Origin: an uncultured Treponema sp.
Lineage (GTDB): Bacteria > Spirochaetota > Spirochaetia > Treponematales > Treponemataceae
Direction: 5' to 3'
DNA length: 14,658 nucleotides
Assembly: GCA_937901865.1 (NCBI GenBank)
Contig: CALDID010000215.1
Coordinates: 1-14,658 of the forward strand
The notes under the pieces are model-generated. The model saw only the letters and a list, made by a program, of their open reading frames with translations, was not told where the DNA came from and did no database searches. Of this stretch, positions 13,268-14,658 are shown in pieces (position 1 is the first letter of the stretch; each line of letters begins with the position of its first letter). The translations under genes were made by a program, and so were the position numbers.

Positions 13268-13270
13268 CGT

Positions 13271-14533
13271 ATGGCGTACACATTGATTTCATTTATTGGG
13301 ACAGGAAACAAAACAGAAAAAAGTCCTATTGGCTACAACGAAACGAACTATAGATTTCCTGATGGTCAATCTTTTAAAACCCGCTATTTTATGCAGGCTG
13401 TTTTGAAAGTGAAAAATAATATCGACCAGCTTATCTTGCTTGGAACAGATACTTCTTCTTGGGATTATCTTGTTGACGCTGAGAATGATGAGAGAAACGA
13501 AACTGTTTCACTGTGGAGCGATTTATATGACCAATGCGAAAGCAAAGAAAAAGGGGGAGTTCCGATTGGTATAACGCAGGGCAATCTTGAGCGGCTTGAA
13601 AAGTATCTTACTGAACGCTTCGGTATAGCTGTTATGCTTAGAATGCATACGCACAAAGTTGATGATGACTCTTCAAAAGAGCTTTTTGATTGCTACACTG
13701 GAATAACGGAGCTTGTGAAGAAAAATAACAATATCCTTTTTGATATTACACATGGTTTCCGCTCTATGCCTGTTCTTTTGTATCAAGCATTGCAGTATTC
13801 AGTTTCAAAAAGAAGTCGTGATGTAGAAATAATCTATGGCGAACTCGACCAATCTAAAACGAATGGTTATGCACGCTCTTTGTCTAGCTATTGGGAATAC
13901 AGCGCGCTTTCTGGTGCACTTGATGTGTTTGAGTCAAAACTCGACGGCTTTCGCTTGGCTGATTTGATAGCTGACACATGGGAAAAGGGTAGTAAGGCGA
14001 TAAAGCGACTTTCTGAGATTGTGCAGACAAACTTTGCGCTACAAATTTTTGACGTTGTGCGACAGATTGAAAATGCTGTCAATGCGTATCCTGAATCTGC
14101 ACCGAAACATCTTGCTAAAGTAAAAGATGTGCTTTTGCAGATTAAACAACTCATCGATGAAAACAATAAGCCGCGTTCGTTGTATCGCTATTCGGAGTTT
14201 TTGTATGCGCATAAGTTGAATGTGCAAGCTGTGATTACGCTTCAAATTGCGGTAGAAACGGCGATTGCTATTCGATGCGGTAATGAAGAAGCGATAGGCA
14301 ATTATGATTGGTGGCAGAATGTTGGAAGCAAAAAACTGTATGACTTAAAAGGCAATGATTGGAAAAATATCGGCAATTCGCTAACTCATCTCGAAGGGTT
14401 TCGCAACCAAATTGCGCACGGCGGAAGCAAAAACAAAGATACAGGCGGCTTTCCGCAGGCGGCGAACATTCCGAATATTTACGAAAGCGGTAAGCGCGGT
14501 GTAGAAAATTTGTTCAAGGAATTGGGCATATAG
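13271..14533 (+). CDS. CARF-HEPN ribonuclease of type III CRISPR systems (TM1812/Csx1-Csm6-like)
   Basis: This 420-residue protein has the TM1812/Csx2-type layout. The N-terminal CARF (Rossmann-like) domain opens with YTLISFIGTGN, carries LILLGTDTSSW (about 55-65), and has the ligand-site motif DITHGFRSMP (158-167), the equivalent of the D-x-T-H-G motif of Csx1 proteins. The C-terminal HEPN domain ends with the RNase motif R-x4-H as RNQIAH (R378, H383). In type III CRISPR immunity, Cas10 makes cyclic oligoadenylates that bind CARF and switch on HEPN cleavage of RNA. No Cas10, Csm/Cmr gene or CRISPR array is in the window; they may lie beyond 14658, or this may be a stand-alone effector. The strong ribosome binding site fixes ATG 13271. 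The upstream neighbours look chromosomal, so this may mark the left edge of a defence locus. Confidence 0.87.
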   Translation: MAYTLISFIGTGNKTEKSPIGYNETNYRFPDGQSFKTRYFMQAVLKVKNNIDQLILLGTDTSSWDYLVDAENDERNETVSLWSDLYDQCESKEKGGVPIGITQGNLERLEKYLTERFGIAVMLRMHTHKVDDDSSKELFDCYTGITELVKKNNNILFDITHGFRSMPVLLYQALQYSVSKRSRDVEIIYGELDQSKTNGYARSLSSYWEYSALSGALDVFESKLDGFRLADLIADTWEKGSKAIKRLSEIVQTNFALQIFDVVRQIENAVNAYPESAPKHLAKVKDVLLQIKQLIDENNKPRSLYRYSEFLYAHKLNVQAVITLQIAVETAIAIRCGNEEAIGNYDWWQNVGSKKLYDLKGNDWKNIGNSLTHLEGFRNQIAHGGSKNKDTGGFPQAANIPNIYESGKRGVENLFKELGI

Positions 14534-14540
14534 GCGCAAT

Positions 14541-14657
14541 ATGCAATCTGTAATTACGGCGGAGATTGCTTCACGGTTTATTGCAGATGACGACGATGTG
14601 CGTTTTTCTGGTAATCCCTGTATAAAACCAGAAAAATTTTGTTGCAATATTCGATAA
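14541..14657 (+). CDS. possible 38-residue small ORF after the CARF-HEPN gene (weak)
   Basis: A complete frame starts MQSVITAEIASRFIADDDD and ends in a Cys-containing tail, eight bases after the CARF-HEPN stop. The ribosome binding site is poor (ATAGGCG). It contains a perfect 10-bp inverted repeat, which argues that the stretch may instead be a transcript end. I do not recognise the peptide. It may be a genuine small gene of a defence locus, or an accidental frame. Confidence 0.25.
   Translation: MQSVITAEIASRFIADDDDVRFSGNPCIKPEKFCCNIR
14603..14640 (+). terminator. possible terminator-like hairpin after the CARF-HEPN gene
   Basis: TTTTTCTGGT (14603-14612) and ACCAGAAAAA (14627-14636) form a perfect 10-bp stem with a 14-nt loop, followed by only four T residues. 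It is 70 bp after the CARF-HEPN stop. The AT-rich stem, large loop and short T tract make it a weak terminator at best. Confidence 0.4.
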
Positions 14658-14658
14658 A

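Noticed and set aside
13178..13270. N-terminal extension of the CARF-HEPN protein from 13178
   Set aside because: It would overlap the small ORF, is Arg-rich and unlike the family. The strong ribosome binding site points to ATG 13271, where the CARF domain starts directly.

Overview
The window looks like chromosomal DNA of a host- or gut-associated spirochaete, probably Treponema-like. This is inferred, not proven. The clues are a short FlgM (so a flagellated organism), a membrane-anchored TPR protein of a type I associate with treponemes, mixed ATG/GTG/TTG starts, and tightly packed genes. The left third (1 to about 5200) is visibly richer in GC than the right half. The right half is AT-rich, with many A/T runs between genes.

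Layout. (1) 1-838, minus: the C-terminal half of a DNA topoisomerase III. Its coding homology stops abruptly at the start of the next gene, so the N-terminal TOPRIM half is missing. (2) 841-3242, plus: a ygiQ-type radical SAM gene overlapping a TetR-type regulator by 4 nt. (3) 3246-3947, minus: an unrecognised helical protein, divergent from (4) 3995-5224, plus: a divergent dicarboxylate/amino acid:cation symporter-like membrane protein. (5) 5225-5572: a convergent intergenic region filled by a 42-bp tandem array that is framed by a long imperfect inverted repeat. (6) 9048 down to 5573, minus: a compact operon of vanZ-like gene, Lrp/AsnC regulator, class I/II aminotransferase, and TPR protein with a degenerate Mrr-like C-terminal domain. 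(7) 9049-9501: a 453-bp intergenic region with a possible small RNA ending in a strong intrinsic terminator, a 22-23-bp periodic repeat patch, and the promoter region of the next operon. (8) 9502-10918, plus: small secreted protein, rsmI and flgM, ending in a strong terminator. (9) 11080-13073, plus: an iron-alcohol-dehydrogenase-fold protein that has lost most of its active-site residues, then a TrmH/SpoU RNA methyltransferase. (10) 13167-14533, plus: a 29-codon small ORF directly upstream of a CARF-HEPN protein of the TM1812/Csx1-Csm6 type, which is a cyclic-oligoadenylate-activated RNase of type III CRISPR defence. No CRISPR array and no other cas gene is visible inside the window.

The most interesting items are the framed 42-bp array, the CARF-HEPN effector with its small upstream ORF, two apparent pseudoenzymes (Fe-ADH-like and Mrr-like), the possible small RNA with its repeat patch, and the topB/ygiQ junction. 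All functional calls rest on motif recognition by eye; no search was run.
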